Shown here piece by piece: positions 9,591 through 18,418 of a stretch of 64,000 nt of DNA. Each line of letters starts with the position of its first letter. The first letter of the stretch is position 1. This DNA is from Mucilaginibacter frigoritolerans. GTDB taxonomy: Bacteria > Bacteroidota > Bacteroidia > Sphingobacteriales > Sphingobacteriaceae. The stretch is from assembly GCF_007830615.1 (NCBI RefSeq), contig NZ_VLLI01000012.1, forward strand, positions 150,376 through 214,375. The letters run 5' to 3'. The position numbers were made by a program, and so were the translations under genes. The notes under the pieces were generated by a model. That model searched no databases, was not told where the DNA came from, and saw only the letters and a program-made list of their open reading frames with translations.

Positions 9591-10190
9591 TTATTCTTTT
9601 ATTGACCGGATTATCCCGCTGATAGCTGTTTTTAATACTTCGTGAGTAATATCATCAGAAATATTTCTGCGTACCATATTTATCGAAATCAATCCATGCA
9701 CAACCGACCAAAAAGTATAATACTTAGTACATATCTCATCTTCAGATGGTTTATGCGGCGCCATCAATTGTTCTATTGCATCATTTACCAGCAGGGATGG
9801 CTCTTCGGCTTCTGGTAAAATTTCACACATCAGGCAACAATTCACATCCACCCCAAACATCACCTGGTATAATTCCTTTTCGGCGAAGGCAAAATTCCAA
9901 TAAGCCAGCCACATGGCTTCCAATTGTTTTTCAGGCAGGCGGTGTTTTTCCTTAGCTGCCCTCATATCCTTGCTTAATATTATAAACCCTTTGCGGGTAA
10001 GTTCCAGCAATATGGCATCCTTGTTCGAAAAGTATTCATAAATAATCGGCGCTGTATATTCAATTGCATCAGCAATTTTGCGCATACTTAAGGCTTGCCA
10101 TCCCTCTACTTTCACAATGTTAAGGGCAGCCTCCAGAATGTTAATCCTGGTTTCTTCCTTTAAACGTAATATCCTGTCTTTACTCGCCAC
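9591..10190 (-). CDS. TetR/AcrR-family transcriptional repressor of the efflux operon
   Basis: 199 residues. The N-terminal helix-turn-helix covers roughly residues 13-60 (ILEAALNIVKVEGWQALSM ... IADAIEYTAPIIYEYFSNKD). The C-terminal ligand domain resembles the WHG-type TetR C-domain and contains three close cysteines in VNCCLMCE, unusual enough to suggest thiol or metal sensing, though that is a guess. It is read in the same direction as the pump operon, 338 bases upstream. Palindromes before both transcription units point to autoregulation plus control of the pump. Confidence 0.9.
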   Translation of the reverse strand: MASKDRILRLKEETRINILEAALNIVKVEGWQALSMRKIADAIEYTAPIIYEYFSNKDAILLELTRKGFIILSKDMRAAKEKHRLPEKQLEAMWLAYWNFAFAEKELYQVMFGVDVNCCLMCEILPEAEEPSLLVNDAIEQLMAPHKPSEDEICTKYYTFWSVVHGLISINMVRRNISDDITHEVLKTAISGIIRSIKE

Positions 10191-10205
10191 TTTGTTTATA
10201 CGTTA

Positions 10206-10227
10206 TTAAATTATTTAACAGCGTTAA
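10206..10227. promoter_or_regulatory. Operator-like palindrome upstream of the TetR gene
   Basis: TTTAACAGCGTTAA (10214-10227) is an inverted repeat of TTAAC/GTTAA and the 22-base block matches 19 of 22 positions of 9357-9378. It lies 16 bases before the start codon at 10190, a suitable place for autorepression. The remaining A+T-rich gap to 10654 shows no gene and must hold the divergent promoters. Confidence 0.6.
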
Positions 10228-10641
10228 GCAAATGTACAGAGTTAAATAATATCATGTATTCATCCAATTGTCAAATTCCGGAGAAACAAATGGCAGTCAT
10301 TTAATTATTTTTTCTGTGGAGGGCCAGGCAATAAATAAACTATAAAAATAGTTTTAAGATAATTAAACCTTGAACCAAAATGAAGTTCAAACATCCATTT
10401 ACAAATAATATTGAAAATGATGTGTACAGATAATTAGCATCTATTAGAAAAGAGCATTTTAACGAAAATTTCACTTTTTTTCACATCAAATTTTATCTAA
10501 TGGTTAACCATGCATTTTAAGTCAATAATAATATTTTGTCATAGAAATCACTGTTTTTAATACTTTAATAACCTTATTAGCATTAGTTCCGTATAACAAC
10601 CCATCGGAATACTTTTAGTAATGGTTAATAAAACATTCCTG

Positions 10642-10648
10642 AAGGAGG
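10642..10648 (+). promoter_or_regulatory. Strong Shine-Dalgarno of the histidine kinase gene
   Basis: AAGGAGG lies six bases before the ATG at 10655. Near-consensus Shine-Dalgarno sites are uncommon in Bacteroidota, where most starts in this window show none. Confidence 0.6.
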
Positions 10649-10654
10649 TAAAAA

Positions 10655-12031
10655 ATGAAAAGGGTTATTATTACTTTATCTGTTGTAGTATTGATTGCCA
10701 CCATTATTATCGGTGTAACTAACTACTATTCAGTAAAAATACTTTCTGCTACCAGGGCGTACTCAAATTTTGAATCACAATATTCAAAAGGTGAAAAGGA
10801 TGCGTCGCGGCATTTAATGAGTTATATTTATTCTAAAGATGATTTGGATTATCTTTTTTTTAAAGATGACATCAATATACCCTTAAGTGCGGGTGTTGCC
10901 CGGAATGCCCTGGAAACCGGGAAAGACATTGAAATAGTCCGCATTTGTTTTTTAATGGCCGGCAATCATTCTGATGACCTGCAACAACTTATCTGGTTTT
11001 TTCAACATTTTAAAAAAGTACCGCTTTTTAAAGGAGCTGTTATGAAATGGCAGCAAGCCGATGTAATGGTTAATAAATTAAATGCCATTGGCGTAAATGC
11101 ACATAAAGGAATAAGTAAAGGGCAACCTATTGATAAAGAAGGTTTGGTATTACAGATTAACACCATTTCTGATAATTTAAATATCATACAGCAAAATTTC
11201 TCCACCGAACTAGGGATAACCGCCCGTATGGTTAATTATTATGTTTTTGTTATTAATATCACCATTCTAATAGTCATTTTGGGCTGTACCGCCATATTGA
11301 TGGGTATTATGCTTACTAGGCTTTACTCATCTAAAAAAGTGATTGCCGACCAAAACCAGGCTTTGGTAAGCATGAACGGGCGTATCAATAAATTAGTTTA
11401 TAATGTAACTCATGATCTGCGTGCGCCACTTTCTTCTTTAACGGGACTTATCTCTGTACTTGAACGTGAAAAAGATATTGCCAAGCTTCCGGATTATACT
11501 GAAATGATGAGGGCAAGTATTGAGCAGCAGGACAAATTTATTCAGGATGTTTTGTATGCTATAAAGAATGGAACGGAATACAGATCAGAAGTTTGCAACT
11601 TAACGGAGATAGTGAATGATGTAATTAGTCAGAATAATTTTTCGGCCGAGGGCAAACAGGTAACATTTGTAAACGAACTGGAAGTTTCTGAATTGAAGTG
11701 CAATATTATGGGGCTTAAAGTGATATTTAATAACTTAATATCAAATGCTATTAAATATGCTGATTTCAGTAAACCTGAGCAATGGGTTAAATTTAAATCA
11801 TACCGCACTCCAAAACATTGTGTTATTGAGATAGAAGACAACGGGTTAGGTATAAAACCCGAACAAAAGAACCGCATTTTTAATAAATTCTTTAAATCAG
11901 GCTTCAATAAAAAAAGTATGGGGCTTGGGCTTTATTTTACCAAACAGGCAATTGAAGAAATGAACGGCACCATTACTGTAAAATCATTCCCAGGCAGCGG
12001 CACCTCTTTTATTGTATCGTTGCCGCTGTGA
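10655..12031 (+). CDS. Membrane sensor histidine kinase (orphan)
   Basis: 458 residues: a membrane helix at about 5-22, an extracytoplasmic sensor of about 170 residues without a family I recognise, a second helix near 195-217, then HisKA with phospho-acceptor His253 in YNVTHDLRAPLSS and a HATPase domain (N box NLISNAIKYA, G1 EDNGLGI, G2 GMGLGLYFTKQAIEEM). It should autophosphorylate in response to an envelope signal. No response regulator gene is nearby; the neighbour downstream is convergent with six bases between stop codons. Function of the pathway is unknown. Confidence 0.93.
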   Translation: MKRVIITLSVVVLIATIIIGVTNYYSVKILSATRAYSNFESQYSKGEKDASRHLMSYIYSKDDLDYLFFKDDINIPLSAGVARNALETGKDIEIVRICFLMAGNHSDDLQQLIWFFQHFKKVPLFKGAVMKWQQADVMVNKLNAIGVNAHKGISKGQPIDKEGLVLQINTISDNLNIIQQNFSTELGITARMVNYYVFVINITILIVILGCTAILMGIMLTRLYSSKKVIADQNQALVSMNGRINKLVYNVTHDLRAPLSSLTGLISVLEREKDIAKLPDYTEMMRASIEQQDKFIQDVLYAIKNGTEYRSEVCNLTEIVNDVISQNNFSAEGKQVTFVNELEVSELKCNIMGLKVIFNNLISNAIKYADFSKPEQWVKFKSYRTPKHCVIEIEDNGLGIKPEQKNRIFNKFFKSGFNKKSMGLGLYFTKQAIEEMNGTITVKSFPGSGTSFIVSLPL

Positions 12032-12037
12032 TTTAAA

Positions 12038-12934
12038 TTACTTTGCAACAGGCTCAATAAAAATCTGTTTAATACGCGGAAATTCAGTTTGTATAGATTT
12101 AGTTATACGTTCAATAGCATCTGTTATTTGTTTGGTGGTAAGATTATCCTCAAAAACAGTGTTAATATGCAAAAGCACTTCCTCAGGCCCCATATACATA
12201 CTAAAATGTTTTTTAACCTTTATTACCGCAGTATCAGCTTCGGTAAGCAATACTATTTTGTGCAAATTTTTACGCCCTATAGTCTCACCCATTAACAAGC
12301 TTTTACTTTCGCGAAGCAATAAACCCGCTATAATGAGTAATACCGTTCCAATAAGCATAGAGGCTATACCATCAAAATAATTATTATGAAATAGCCTGCC
12401 TAAAAATATACCCAGAAAAGCGATAACCAAGCCAACCAGATCACCAACATCACCCAGCATTACAATAAAAGTTGATGGATCTTTACTGCGTATAATAGCA
12501 TTCCAGAAAAATGAACGGCCACGTTCTTTATTAAAAGCCTTTAATGCCGATACTAATGAAATGGTATTGAAAATAAAAGCGAGTAACAGAATAGCATAGT
12601 TCCACACGGGGTTACCAATCATATCGGGGTGCTCAAAGCGCAAAAAGCCTTCATAAAAAGAAATACAGCCCCCAACAACAAAAATTACCAGCGATACAAT
12701 AAAAGACCAGAAATATAATTCCTTGCCATATCCAAACGGCCGGGTTTTATCAGGTTGCCTGGTGCTTGCTTTTACGCCCCAAATAAGTAATAACTGGCTT
12801 ACAGCATCAATTACTGAATGTATTCCTTCTGAAAGCATGGATGAACTGCCTGTAAAAGCTGCGGCAATAAATTTTAAAATTGCTATGCTAATATCAACCC
12901 CCAAAGAAATATAAAGGAATACTCTTGATTTCAT
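12038..12934 (-). CDS. Cation diffusion facilitator (CDF) metal transporter
   Basis: 298 residues with about six membrane helices followed by a cytoplasmic domain of about 90 residues (DTAVIKVKKHFSMYMGPEEV ...), the CDF layout. Candidate metal ligands are the His and Asp in SEGIHSVIDA (TM2) and the Asp pair in GDVGDLVGL (TM5). Such proteins export divalent cations (zinc, iron, manganese) by proton exchange; the metal is not predictable here. Convergent with the histidine kinase. Confidence 0.9.
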   Translation of the reverse strand: MKSRVFLYISLGVDISIAILKFIAAAFTGSSSMLSEGIHSVIDAVSQLLLIWGVKASTRQPDKTRPFGYGKELYFWSFIVSLVIFVVGGCISFYEGFLRFEHPDMIGNPVWNYAILLLAFIFNTISLVSALKAFNKERGRSFFWNAIIRSKDPSTFIVMLGDVGDLVGLVIAFLGIFLGRLFHNNYFDGIASMLIGTVLLIIAGLLLRESKSLLMGETIGRKNLHKIVLLTEADTAVIKVKKHFSMYMGPEEVLLHINTVFEDNLTTKQITDAIERITKSIQTEFPRIKQIFIEPVAK

Positions 12935-12971
12935 TCAACGCGATATATACAGAACACCTGGTAAAAGCTAA

Positions 12972-13463
12972 TTATCTGTTAAGAATAAAAATATTGAAAT
13001 TAAGGAGGCTGGCAAAAGCAACCCATAACAGGTAAGGTGCTAATAACCAAGCAGCTGCTTTGCTCATTCTTTTAAAAACCACAATATTTATCATAATGCT
13101 AATAAATAGTAACCCAATAATTATTAGCGCCTGTAATATCTGATGCAGCCCAAAAAACACTATCGACCATGAAAAATTAAGCAAAAGCTGTATAAAATAA
13201 ATTGTTCGTGCATGAAAGAAGAGAGCCCGGTTATTCCGTTTTTCCCAAATCAAATATGCTGCAATAGCAATCAAAATATACAAAACAGTCCAAACAGGTC
13301 CAAAAATCCAATCGGGGAGATTAAAGGAAGGTTTATTCAAATTAGCGTACCAATTACTAATTTGTGGAGTAGTAACAAAGCCAGTCACTGTTCCAATACT
13401 CAATGTAATTAATAAACTGATAACAAAAGGCCAAACTTTAAACCGTTTTTTCGACTCACCCAT
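12972..13463 (-). CDS. tspO: TspO/MBR-family membrane protein
   Basis: 163 residues, five predicted membrane helices, with the family signature NWYANLNKPSFNLPDWIFGP and WTVLYILIAIAAYLIW plus the late NFSWSIVFFG. TspO proteins bind porphyrins and cholesterol-like ligands and are tied to tetrapyrrole and oxidative stress responses. It is transcribed in the same direction as the CDF gene 37 bases downstream, so the two may be co-transcribed. Confidence 0.93.
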   Translation of the reverse strand: MGESKKRFKVWPFVISLLITLSIGTVTGFVTTPQISNWYANLNKPSFNLPDWIFGPVWTVLYILIAIAAYLIWEKRNNRALFFHARTIYFIQLLLNFSWSIVFFGLHQILQALIIIGLLFISIMINIVVFKRMSKAAAWLLAPYLLWVAFASLLNFNIFILNR

Positions 13464-13527
13464 AATTGCTAAACAACTGTGTTAAGTTCAAAATTGTTTC
13501 ATCAATTAAATAGCAGCAATTCAATAA

Positions 13528-14949
13528 TTAATCATCTGCTCCAGCCACAAAAAATTTGTCATTAAAATTCACCAGGAAAAGCTCATTGGTGGCACGGGTG
13601 CAGGCGGTATAAAACCAGCGTAGAAAGTCGGTATTCACCATCTCTTCCGTCAGATAACCCTGATCAACAAAAACAGCATCCCACTGTCCGCCCTGGGCCT
13701 TGTGACAGGTAATGGCATAAGCAAATTTAATTTGCAGGGCATTATAATAAGGATTTTGTTTGAGCTCTTCCCAACGGGCACGTTTATTAGGGATATGCTC
13801 ATAATCTTTCATTACCTCCTGGTAAAACTTTTTCTGGTCATCGCTGGGCAAAGCCGGTGCCTCGGTATAAAGAGTATCAAGCAATATTTTACAGTCAAGC
13901 GTAGGGTCTTCGGTATAGTCAATAAACTCCAGCTGTACATCGGCAAACCTAAACCCATACATATCTTCAAACCGGCGCACTTTTTTAATACGGGCAATAT
14001 CGCCATTGGCAATAAAACCGGTGCTGCCTTCTTCCTGTGCATTAAGCCAGAAATAATTGTTCTTTACAATCATTATCTGGTCGCCGCCGGTCAGTTCTTC
14101 CTCCCGGTATAATATCCGCCCGCGAATTTGCCGGTTGTAAGCATTTGCATTTTTATTGGAGCGGCAAATAATCAGCGTATTATCATTACCATATTTATTA
14201 TAAGCGTAATTTAGTCCTTCTTCCAGCATATCGCCGCGCATACGGTACATATCTGTATAACCCTTGGTAACAATCTGCGGCATTTTTTCTTTTTTGCGGC
14301 GGATAATATCTCTAACCTTAGTTACATTATATAATATGCCCGAATCTTTTTGCTGTCTTAATACATCGGTAAGCTCAAAACTAAAAACATTCAACCCAAA
14401 TTTATCTTTCATTAAGGCAATATCCAATGCAGGGCTATCGATCGATCCAACAGGTGGCAGCTGTGCGGTATCGCCTACCAGCATTAGTTTACAGTTTTTG
14501 GTGTTGTAAACATAATTGATCAGATCATACAATAAAGATGCCCGGTGATTCATCCCAATCTCGTCCGATATCATGGAAGCCTCATCAACAATAAACAAGG
14601 TATTCTCTGCCAGATTATCGCCCAATAAAAACCCTTCATCAACATTTAATGCCGATTTTTTACGGTAGATGCGTTTGTGAATGGTAAAAGCCTTACGGCC
14701 CGAGTAAGAAGTAATCACCTTGGCTGCCCGGCCTGTAGGTGCCAGTAAAACATATTTAAAGTTGTAGTTGCGCAAAGCCTTTACCAGTGCACCCAAAACG
14801 GTGGTTTTTCCGGTACCGGCATAACCTTTTAAAATAAAACATTCATCGCCATCATCGCTTGTTAAAAAACCGTCCAACTTGCCAAACAATTGCAGTTGTT
14901 GCGGAGTTGGCTCATGAGGAAAGGCTTTTTGAATATGATCTGCAGGCAC
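13528..14949 (-). CDS. RecD-like superfamily 1 ATP-dependent DNA helicase
   Basis: 473 residues. Walker A GYAGTGKTT near residue 42, Walker B FIVDEASMISD, motif III LMLVGDTAQLPPVG, and the late UvrD_C_2 motif YAITCHKAQGGQWDAVFVD place it with RecD/Pif1-type SF1B helicases (5'-to-3'). It lacks the N-terminal extension of true RecD and no recB/recC is nearby, so it resembles the stand-alone Bacteroidota AAA/ATP-dependent RecD-like helicase. Role in repair or replication is inferred from family. Confidence 0.9.
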   Translation of the reverse strand: MPADHIQKAFPHEPTPQQLQLFGKLDGFLTSDDGDECFILKGYAGTGKTTVLGALVKALRNYNFKYVLLAPTGRAAKVITSYSGRKAFTIHKRIYRKKSALNVDEGFLLGDNLAENTLFIVDEASMISDEIGMNHRASLLYDLINYVYNTKNCKLMLVGDTAQLPPVGSIDSPALDIALMKDKFGLNVFSFELTDVLRQQKDSGILYNVTKVRDIIRRKKEKMPQIVTKGYTDMYRMRGDMLEEGLNYAYNKYGNDNTLIICRSNKNANAYNRQIRGRILYREEELTGGDQIMIVKNNYFWLNAQEEGSTGFIANGDIARIKKVRRFEDMYGFRFADVQLEFIDYTEDPTLDCKILLDTLYTEAPALPSDDQKKFYQEVMKDYEHIPNKRARWEELKQNPYYNALQIKFAYAITCHKAQGGQWDAVFVDQGYLTEEMVNTDFLRWFYTACTRATNELFLVNFNDKFFVAGADD

Positions 14950-15039
14950 TTTTTATTTTTTGTTGATGGAGTAAATTTATGAATTAATTAACATCCATAA
15001 GATGATATGGCAATATCACCATTAATTAAGCCAAGCTAA

Positions 15040-15555
15040 TCAGTTAAGATTTTGCACGGCGTGCTTTTGCTTAAACAGGATAAATGTTTGACTGGTATAA
15101 CTAAACACAATTACAATTATGGTAGTTACAATTTTTGAAATGGTGGGATACCAGTGCAGGTAATCGACAAATAGTTTCAGGAAAACAAAATTCAAAAATA
15201 TGCTAACTGCTACTACCAAAATATAACGGGACAACTGGCTTCTTTTTCTTAAGCCGGATTGTTGAAAAACAACATACCTGTTTAAGTAAAAACCCACAGG
15301 CAATGAAATACTCATAGCCATAAACAAAGATGCTATGTGCGGACTTAAGGTAAATGGCGCCAGATGAAGGTTGTGCTTCTTTAAAATAAGGTTATAGCTA
15401 ATAGCAAACAAAGCAATATCCAAAAAAGTATTTACCCCGCCACTGGCTGCATACCTGAAAGTTTGTAGTGACATGAGCTTTTTGAAAAGAGGATACAACT
15501 GATCAATAAACCACAAAATGGTATGCCTTATTTTTTCATGTATCTTTTTCATCAA
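15040..15555 (-). CDS. GtrA-family membrane protein
   Basis: 171 residues with four membrane helices and the GtrA opening FRYAASGGVNTFLDIALFAISY. GtrA proteins are thought to help flip or transfer polyprenyl-linked sugars for surface polysaccharides. It is separated from any glycosyltransferase here; the SDR gene at 18419-19147 is of a type sometimes found with GtrA, but 3 kb away. Confidence 0.85.
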   Translation of the reverse strand: MMKKIHEKIRHTILWFIDQLYPLFKKLMSLQTFRYAASGGVNTFLDIALFAISYNLILKKHNLHLAPFTLSPHIASLFMAMSISLPVGFYLNRYVVFQQSGLRKRSQLSRYILVVAVSIFLNFVFLKLFVDYLHWYPTISKIVTTIIVIVFSYTSQTFILFKQKHAVQNLN

Positions 15556-15683
15556 ACAGAATTAAATGCCAGGGGTTATTATAGTGGCTGAAGATAATAC
15601 TTTTTAAAAACAGTTTCTTTTCGATATTAATTTCCGTATAAATTGAACTAATTGATACCATGATTTTTTATACCAAAAAATAT

Positions 15684-15691
15684 TACTTTTG
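15684..15691 (+). promoter_or_regulatory. -7 promoter element immediately before the DUF3822 gene
   Basis: TACTTTTG, an exact TAnnTTTG match, ends nine bases before ATG 15701. Transcription would start at or within a few bases of the start codon, giving a very short or absent leader. This also rules out the longer TTG-started frame at 15689. Confidence 0.6.
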
Positions 15692-15700
15692 CGTAACCGC

Positions 15701-16513
15701 ATGAGCGAAAATTATAACAATAACACCGATAGTAGCTTTAACCTGTACCAGGCTTATAGTTATACCCTATTGATACAGGTTGAACCAACCTCTTTTAGTT
15801 ATGCCGTTGTTCATGACAACCGTTTACTAACATTTAATCTTAATTGCGATCTTGATGAGCTTGCTCACCCTAAATTGTTAACAGATCTGTTATCGGCAAC
15901 TTATAATAAGGTAGTTATTGGCTTGCCTGCAACAGGTTTAACCCTGGTACCTAAAAGCCTGTTTAGCGAAGAACATGTTGGTGACTTTGCCCGCTTTCTG
16001 GATGTAAAAGAAACCGAAAAGGTTTTTGCTCAAACACTGGATGAAGAAAATGTAATTATTTACAAAACCGATGAACAATTGGTTTCAGCAGTTAAAAAAT
16101 TCGGCCTGCAAAATACGGTACATGCCGCCAAAGGCTGGATAAAAGCTATTGCAAAGAGCAGCCCGCCAGATAGTAACCTATATTTAAATGTAGGTAAGGA
16201 TTATGTCCAATTTCTTTACTTTTCATCATACAAACTGCGTTTCTACAATACGTTTGAGTTTAAAAACCCTGATGAACTGGTTTATTTTACTGCGTTTGTT
16301 GCCGAAGAACTTAATTTACGCTCATCGGCCACTACACTTGTAGTAAGTGGTGATATTGTTTATGGCGATGCTTACCTGACGCGCTTAACCGACTTTTATC
16401 CCAAAATTGAAATAAACGGATTAAAAGTAGCTGAACTTACCGGACAAACTGCTTCACATAAACTTTTGGCACTTGTTGCTTTATCATTATGCGAATCATC
16501 GGAGGCTCTTTAA
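15701..16513 (+). CDS. DUF3822-family protein
   Basis: 270 residues from ATG 15701. It matches the Bacteroidota DUF3822 family by layout (strand-rich N-terminus LLIQVEPTSFSYAVVHDNRL and late GDIVYGDAYLTRL), which has an actin/ASKHA-like look, and by its conserved position before rsmD. Function unknown. Its last 25 bases overlap the rsmD start in another frame, suggesting translational coupling. Confidence 0.8.
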   Translation: MSENYNNNTDSSFNLYQAYSYTLLIQVEPTSFSYAVVHDNRLLTFNLNCDLDELAHPKLLTDLLSATYNKVVIGLPATGLTLVPKSLFSEEHVGDFARFLDVKETEKVFAQTLDEENVIIYKTDEQLVSAVKKFGLQNTVHAAKGWIKAIAKSSPPDSNLYLNVGKDYVQFLYFSSYKLRFYNTFEFKNPDELVYFTAFVAEELNLRSSATTLVVSGDIVYGDAYLTRLTDFYPKIEINGLKVAELTGQTASHKLLALVALSLCESSEAL

Positions 16514-17043
16514 AAGGATTAAGGCTTAACCCGCCAAAAAACTTGCCTGTACGCCCCACAACTGATTTGGCGAAGGAAGCGTTGTTTAATATTCTGCAAA
16601 ATCAAATAGAATTTGAAGGTATCCGTGTGCTTGATCTTTTTAGCGGCACAGGAAATATATCAATGGAATTTGCTTCACGGGGAGCTGAACAAGTGGTTTC
16701 TGTTGATCGCAGCATCCACTGTGTACACTACCTTAAGGATACAGCCCGTCAGCATGGCCTAACGCAGATAAAAGTTTTTAAGGATGATATTTTCAAATAT
16801 CTTCAATTGGAAACAGATCAGTTTGACCTCATATTTGCTGATCCGCCCTATGATTTGAATAGGATACCGGAAATACCCGGCATTATTTTCGATAAAAACT
16901 TATTGCTTCCAGGAGGTTTACTGATAGTAGAACATCAGTCCATGCAAAACTTAAGCAAACACCCCACATTTGTTGAACAACGCCAATACGGCTATTCGGC
17001 ATTTTCCTTTTTTAAAGCACCGGATGTTACTGACCAACAGTAA
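16489..17043 (+). CDS. rsmD: 16S rRNA (guanine(966)-N2)-methyltransferase RsmD
   Basis: 184 residues, typical length. Start MRIIGGSLKGLRL is the family's N-terminus; SAM-binding motif I is DLFSGTGNISMEF and the catalytic motif IV is FADPPYDL. It methylates G966 (E. coli numbering) of 16S rRNA during 30S assembly. Its 3' end overlaps the 3' end of the convergent DeoR gene by 17 bases. Confidence 0.95.
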   Translation: MRIIGGSLKGLRLNPPKNLPVRPTTDLAKEALFNILQNQIEFEGIRVLDLFSGTGNISMEFASRGAEQVVSVDRSIHCVHYLKDTARQHGLTQIKVFKDDIFKYLQLETDQFDLIFADPPYDLNRIPEIPGIIFDKNLLLPGGLLIVEHQSMQNLSKHPTFVEQRQYGYSAFSFFKAPDVTDQQ

Positions 17044-17779
17044 TAACAACCACACCCTGCTCTTTAAAGCCATCTAATTTACTTTCTTCTGCATCTGTAA
17101 TAATACAATTAACCAAACTGAGATCTGCAAATTTCAAGTACGTCTCCCTTCCAACTTTACTGTTATCACATAGCAAATAGGTATAATTACTTTGTTTGGC
17201 AAGTGCAGTTGTAATAGCAGCCTCCATTTCACTATTGGCAAAAAGTCCATTCTCCGAAATGCCATCAACCCCCAAAAAAGCTTTACCTGCCCTGTACCGG
17301 GCAATATGCTCATTCGCTATACTGCCATGAACTGCCTGCCTTTCAATATCCAATTCACCCCCTATTATATTTAATGATACGGCACAGTTTTGAAGCTCAT
17401 AAATAACCGGCAGGGAATTGGTAATTACTTTAATTTTTTTATTCTTTATAAACTGACACAAGCGAAAAATGGTACTCCCGCAGTCCATAAAAATAATATC
17501 ACCATCACTTATCTGCTCTGCTGCCTTACGACAGATATTATCTTTTGCTGCCACATTTTGAGCAGTTTTATTAACAAAGCCTACAGGCTTTTCTAATGGA
17601 TTAACCTTCATTGCTCCTCCGTGGGTGCGATACAGCAAACCATCTACAGCTAATTGATTTAAATCGCGGCGGGCAGTAATTTCAGAAATCTGCAAATCAA
17701 TAGCCAGTTGCTTTACATCTACTTCTCCTGATTTATCCAGTTGACTTAATATTTTTTGCTTTCTTTTTTGAAAGTTCAT
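17027..17779 (-). CDS. DeoR/GlpR-family transcriptional regulator
   Basis: 250 residues from ATG 17779 (an eight-codon TTG extension to 17803 would run into the operator and is less likely). N-terminal winged helix: QLAIDLQISEITARRDLNQL; C-terminal sugar-phosphate sensor domain with DGDIIFMDCGSTIFRL, KVITNSLPVIYEL and FLGVDGI. DeoR proteins usually repress sugar catabolism genes and respond to a phosphorylated sugar. It is divergent from nudK, 59 bases apart, with a 12-bp inverted repeat between, so nudK and itself are the likely targets. Confidence 0.9.
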   Translation of the reverse strand: MNFQKRKQKILSQLDKSGEVDVKQLAIDLQISEITARRDLNQLAVDGLLYRTHGGAMKVNPLEKPVGFVNKTAQNVAAKDNICRKAAEQISDGDIIFMDCGSTIFRLCQFIKNKKIKVITNSLPVIYELQNCAVSLNIIGGELDIERQAVHGSIANEHIARYRAGKAFLGVDGISENGLFANSEMEAAITTALAKQSNYTYLLCDNSKVGRETYLKFADLSLVNCIITDAEESKLDGFKEQGVVVITVGQ

Positions 17780-17789
17780 TATTAAAAGC

Positions 17790-17829
17790 TTTAATTTGAT
17801 CAAATATAATCAATATCGATCAAATTAAA
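17790..17829. promoter_or_regulatory. 12-bp inverted repeat, likely DeoR operator between deoR-type gene and nudK
   Basis: TTTAATTTGATC (17790-17801) and GATCAAATTAAA (17818-17829) are perfect complements separated by 16 bases. The left arm also contains the short palindrome ATTTGATCAAAT. The pair fills most of the 59-base gap between the two divergent start codons. Confidence 0.65.
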
Positions 17830-17838
17830 TCAAAATAA

Positions 17839-18417
17839 ATGAAAATCAATATTATTAACACCGAAATACTTTCAAACAATTGGTACACCCTGAAAAAAGT
17901 AACCTTTGAAAGCCACCAACCAGATGGGTCAAGTTTAATACAGCACCGTGAAGCTTACGACAGGGGAAACGGTGCCACCATATTATTATATAATAAACAG
18001 CAGGGAACGGTTATTTTAACGAGGCAATTCAGACTGCCAACTTATATAAATGGCAACCCAACGGGACTTTTAATTGAATGTTGCGCTGGATTATTAGACA
18101 AAGACAACCCCGAAGATTGCATCCGTCGTGAAACAGAGGAAGAAACCGGTTACAAAATAACGGATGTAAAAAAAGTATTCGAAGCGTACATGTCGCCCGG
18201 TTCCGTGACTGAACTTTTATATTTTTTTGTGGCCGAATACAGCAAAACGATGAAAGTTAGCGAAGGCGGTGGGGTACACGAAGAAAATGAAAACATTGAA
18301 GTAATGGAATTACCCTTTGCCAAGGCTTTGCAAATGATAACAACTGGTGAAATAAAGGATGGAAAAACTATTGTGCTTTTGCAATATGCGGCTATTAATA
18401 AATTGATGGAATTTTAA
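17839..18417 (+). CDS. nudK: GDP-mannose pyrophosphatase NudK-like NUDIX hydrolase
   Basis: 192 residues, nearly the length of E. coli NudK (191). The family block ECCAGLLDKDNPEDCIRRET with EEETGY forms the NUDIX box, and YMSPGSVTELLYFF plus GEIKDGKTIVLLQY are NudK-specific neighbours. It would hydrolyse GDP-mannose or related nucleotide sugars to mannose-1-phosphate and GMP. Control by a sugar-phosphate-sensing DeoR protein next door fits such a role. It converges on the SDR gene with one base between stops. Confidence 0.9.
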   Translation: MKINIINTEILSNNWYTLKKVTFESHQPDGSSLIQHREAYDRGNGATILLYNKQQGTVILTRQFRLPTYINGNPTGLLIECCAGLLDKDNPEDCIRRETEEETGYKITDVKKVFEAYMSPGSVTELLYFFVAEYSKTMKVSEGGGVHEENENIEVMELPFAKALQMITTGEIKDGKTIVLLQYAAINKLMEF

Positions 18418-18418
18418 T

